NCBI GenBank assembly: GCA_964017185.1
Contig: OZ024879.1
Coordinates: 46,053,383-46,117,382, forward strand
DNA from: Rugalucina vietnamica
Lineage: Eukaryota > Mollusca > Bivalvia > Lucinida > Lucinidae
Direction: 5' to 3'
DNA length: 64,000 nt
The number at the start of each line of letters is the position of its first letter. The stretch's first letter is position 1. Positions 63,541 through 64,000 of the stretch are shown here, piece by piece. The position numbers and the translations under genes were made by a program. The notes under the pieces were generated by a model. It was not told the DNA's origin. It ran no database searches and was given only the letters and a program-made list of their open reading frames with translations.

Positions 63541-64000
63541 GAGTGAACCATAGTTTTATATAAAGGTGCCGAAGAGGGAGTACTGCACTAGAAGGCATGC
63601 ATTCTAATCAACATCATTCCCTCAAAGCGGTGAGGCATAATTCCATTTCAGGTATACAGGACATGCCATTATGCAGTGGATAGCATTAATTGTTTTCTAA
63701 TACCCATAAAAGTTAACACTTTCCTTTATTTTCGATAAAAGTGTACCTTTAGATGTAAGCTTATCTTCATATCTTTAATCACTTCATACATATTAATGCA
63801 AACTGTGTGATATAGCTCAAAAAAGGAAAATACTTAATGTTTGGTTTACTGTGATTGTCAGATAGGATAATATGCTTCAGTAATTAAGCTTAAACAGTTT
63901 GGGGACTACGTATTTTAGGTGTACCTGATCTCTTTTGCTGTGCAATAGAATAGCCGTGTGGATGCCTTGAGAGTTGCTGGTGGTGTGAACAGACGTTCAA
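63541..64000. other. No recognisable feature
   Basis: AT-rich; short frames only. Confidence 0.4.

Noticed and set aside
1-64000. CRISPR array or bacterial operon
   Set aside because: No regularly spaced identical repeats with unique spacers, no operon-like gene packing; splice signals, SINEs and LINEs show eukaryotic DNA.

Overview
This is eukaryotic, AT-rich, intron-bearing DNA that is almost wholly built from transposable elements. The repeat repertoire suggests a lophotrochozoan, most likely a bivalve mollusc: a Ty3/Gypsy element with an RGG-box Gag and a nearby SGNH-like ORF, a LINE carrying a 2A peptide, an I/Nimb-like LINE with RNase H, tRNA-derived SINEs with a 'GGGACGTTAAAC' tail, and hairpin MITEs with ends near 'GAGAAAACCGG'. 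This is inferred from remembered family resemblance, not from a search.

Layout. 1-11.2 kb: a minus-strand Ty3/Gypsy element (RNase H/integrase edge, RT, protease, Gag, SGNH-like ORF). Its pol is split at 2330-8421 by a 6.09-kb block with Tc1-type ends and a TA target duplication; the reading frame agrees across the insertion. That block contains a 1-kb foldback palindrome, which itself contains a MITE. 12.5-13.4 kb: a 930-bp mariner-ended element with five X-box (RFX-like) palindromes. 16.4-20.3 kb: an intact 1176-aa LINE ORF with a 2A peptide. 20.9-29.6 kb and 49.3-62 kb (plus 13.8-14.4 kb): many plus-strand, mostly ORF1-only copies of a Tx1/L1-like LINE whose 5' leader contains the first ~58 nt of U1 snRNA. 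23.4-27.3 kb: two near-identical 645-bp TTAA elements flank a 1-kb foldback. 31.5 kb: an RT fragment. 33.0-33.5 kb: an 11-bp periodic array. 36.0-36.9 kb: a ~150-bp tandem array. 38.9-49.0 kb: small exons of a plus-strand host gene with tandemly duplicated exons; one 51-nt exon is interrupted by an intact 5.85-kb I/Nimb-like LINE (39,905-45,754) with a 14-bp target duplication. 62.6-63.5 kb: a minus-strand, possibly Penelope-like RT remnant.

The most unusual signal is the U1-leader LINE. Four copies carry a U1 5' domain with stem-loop I, a fifth keeps only its 3' part, and a branchpoint/3'-splice-like string leads directly into ORF1. Two 5'-complete copies (and a third 5' fragment) start with the same 20 bases, and the U1 segment lies inside the element, not at its edge. 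It therefore looks like a fixed part of the LINE rather than an insertion-site relic. Cooperation between genes is limited: these are mostly independent mobile elements plus one host gene that has absorbed several of them.
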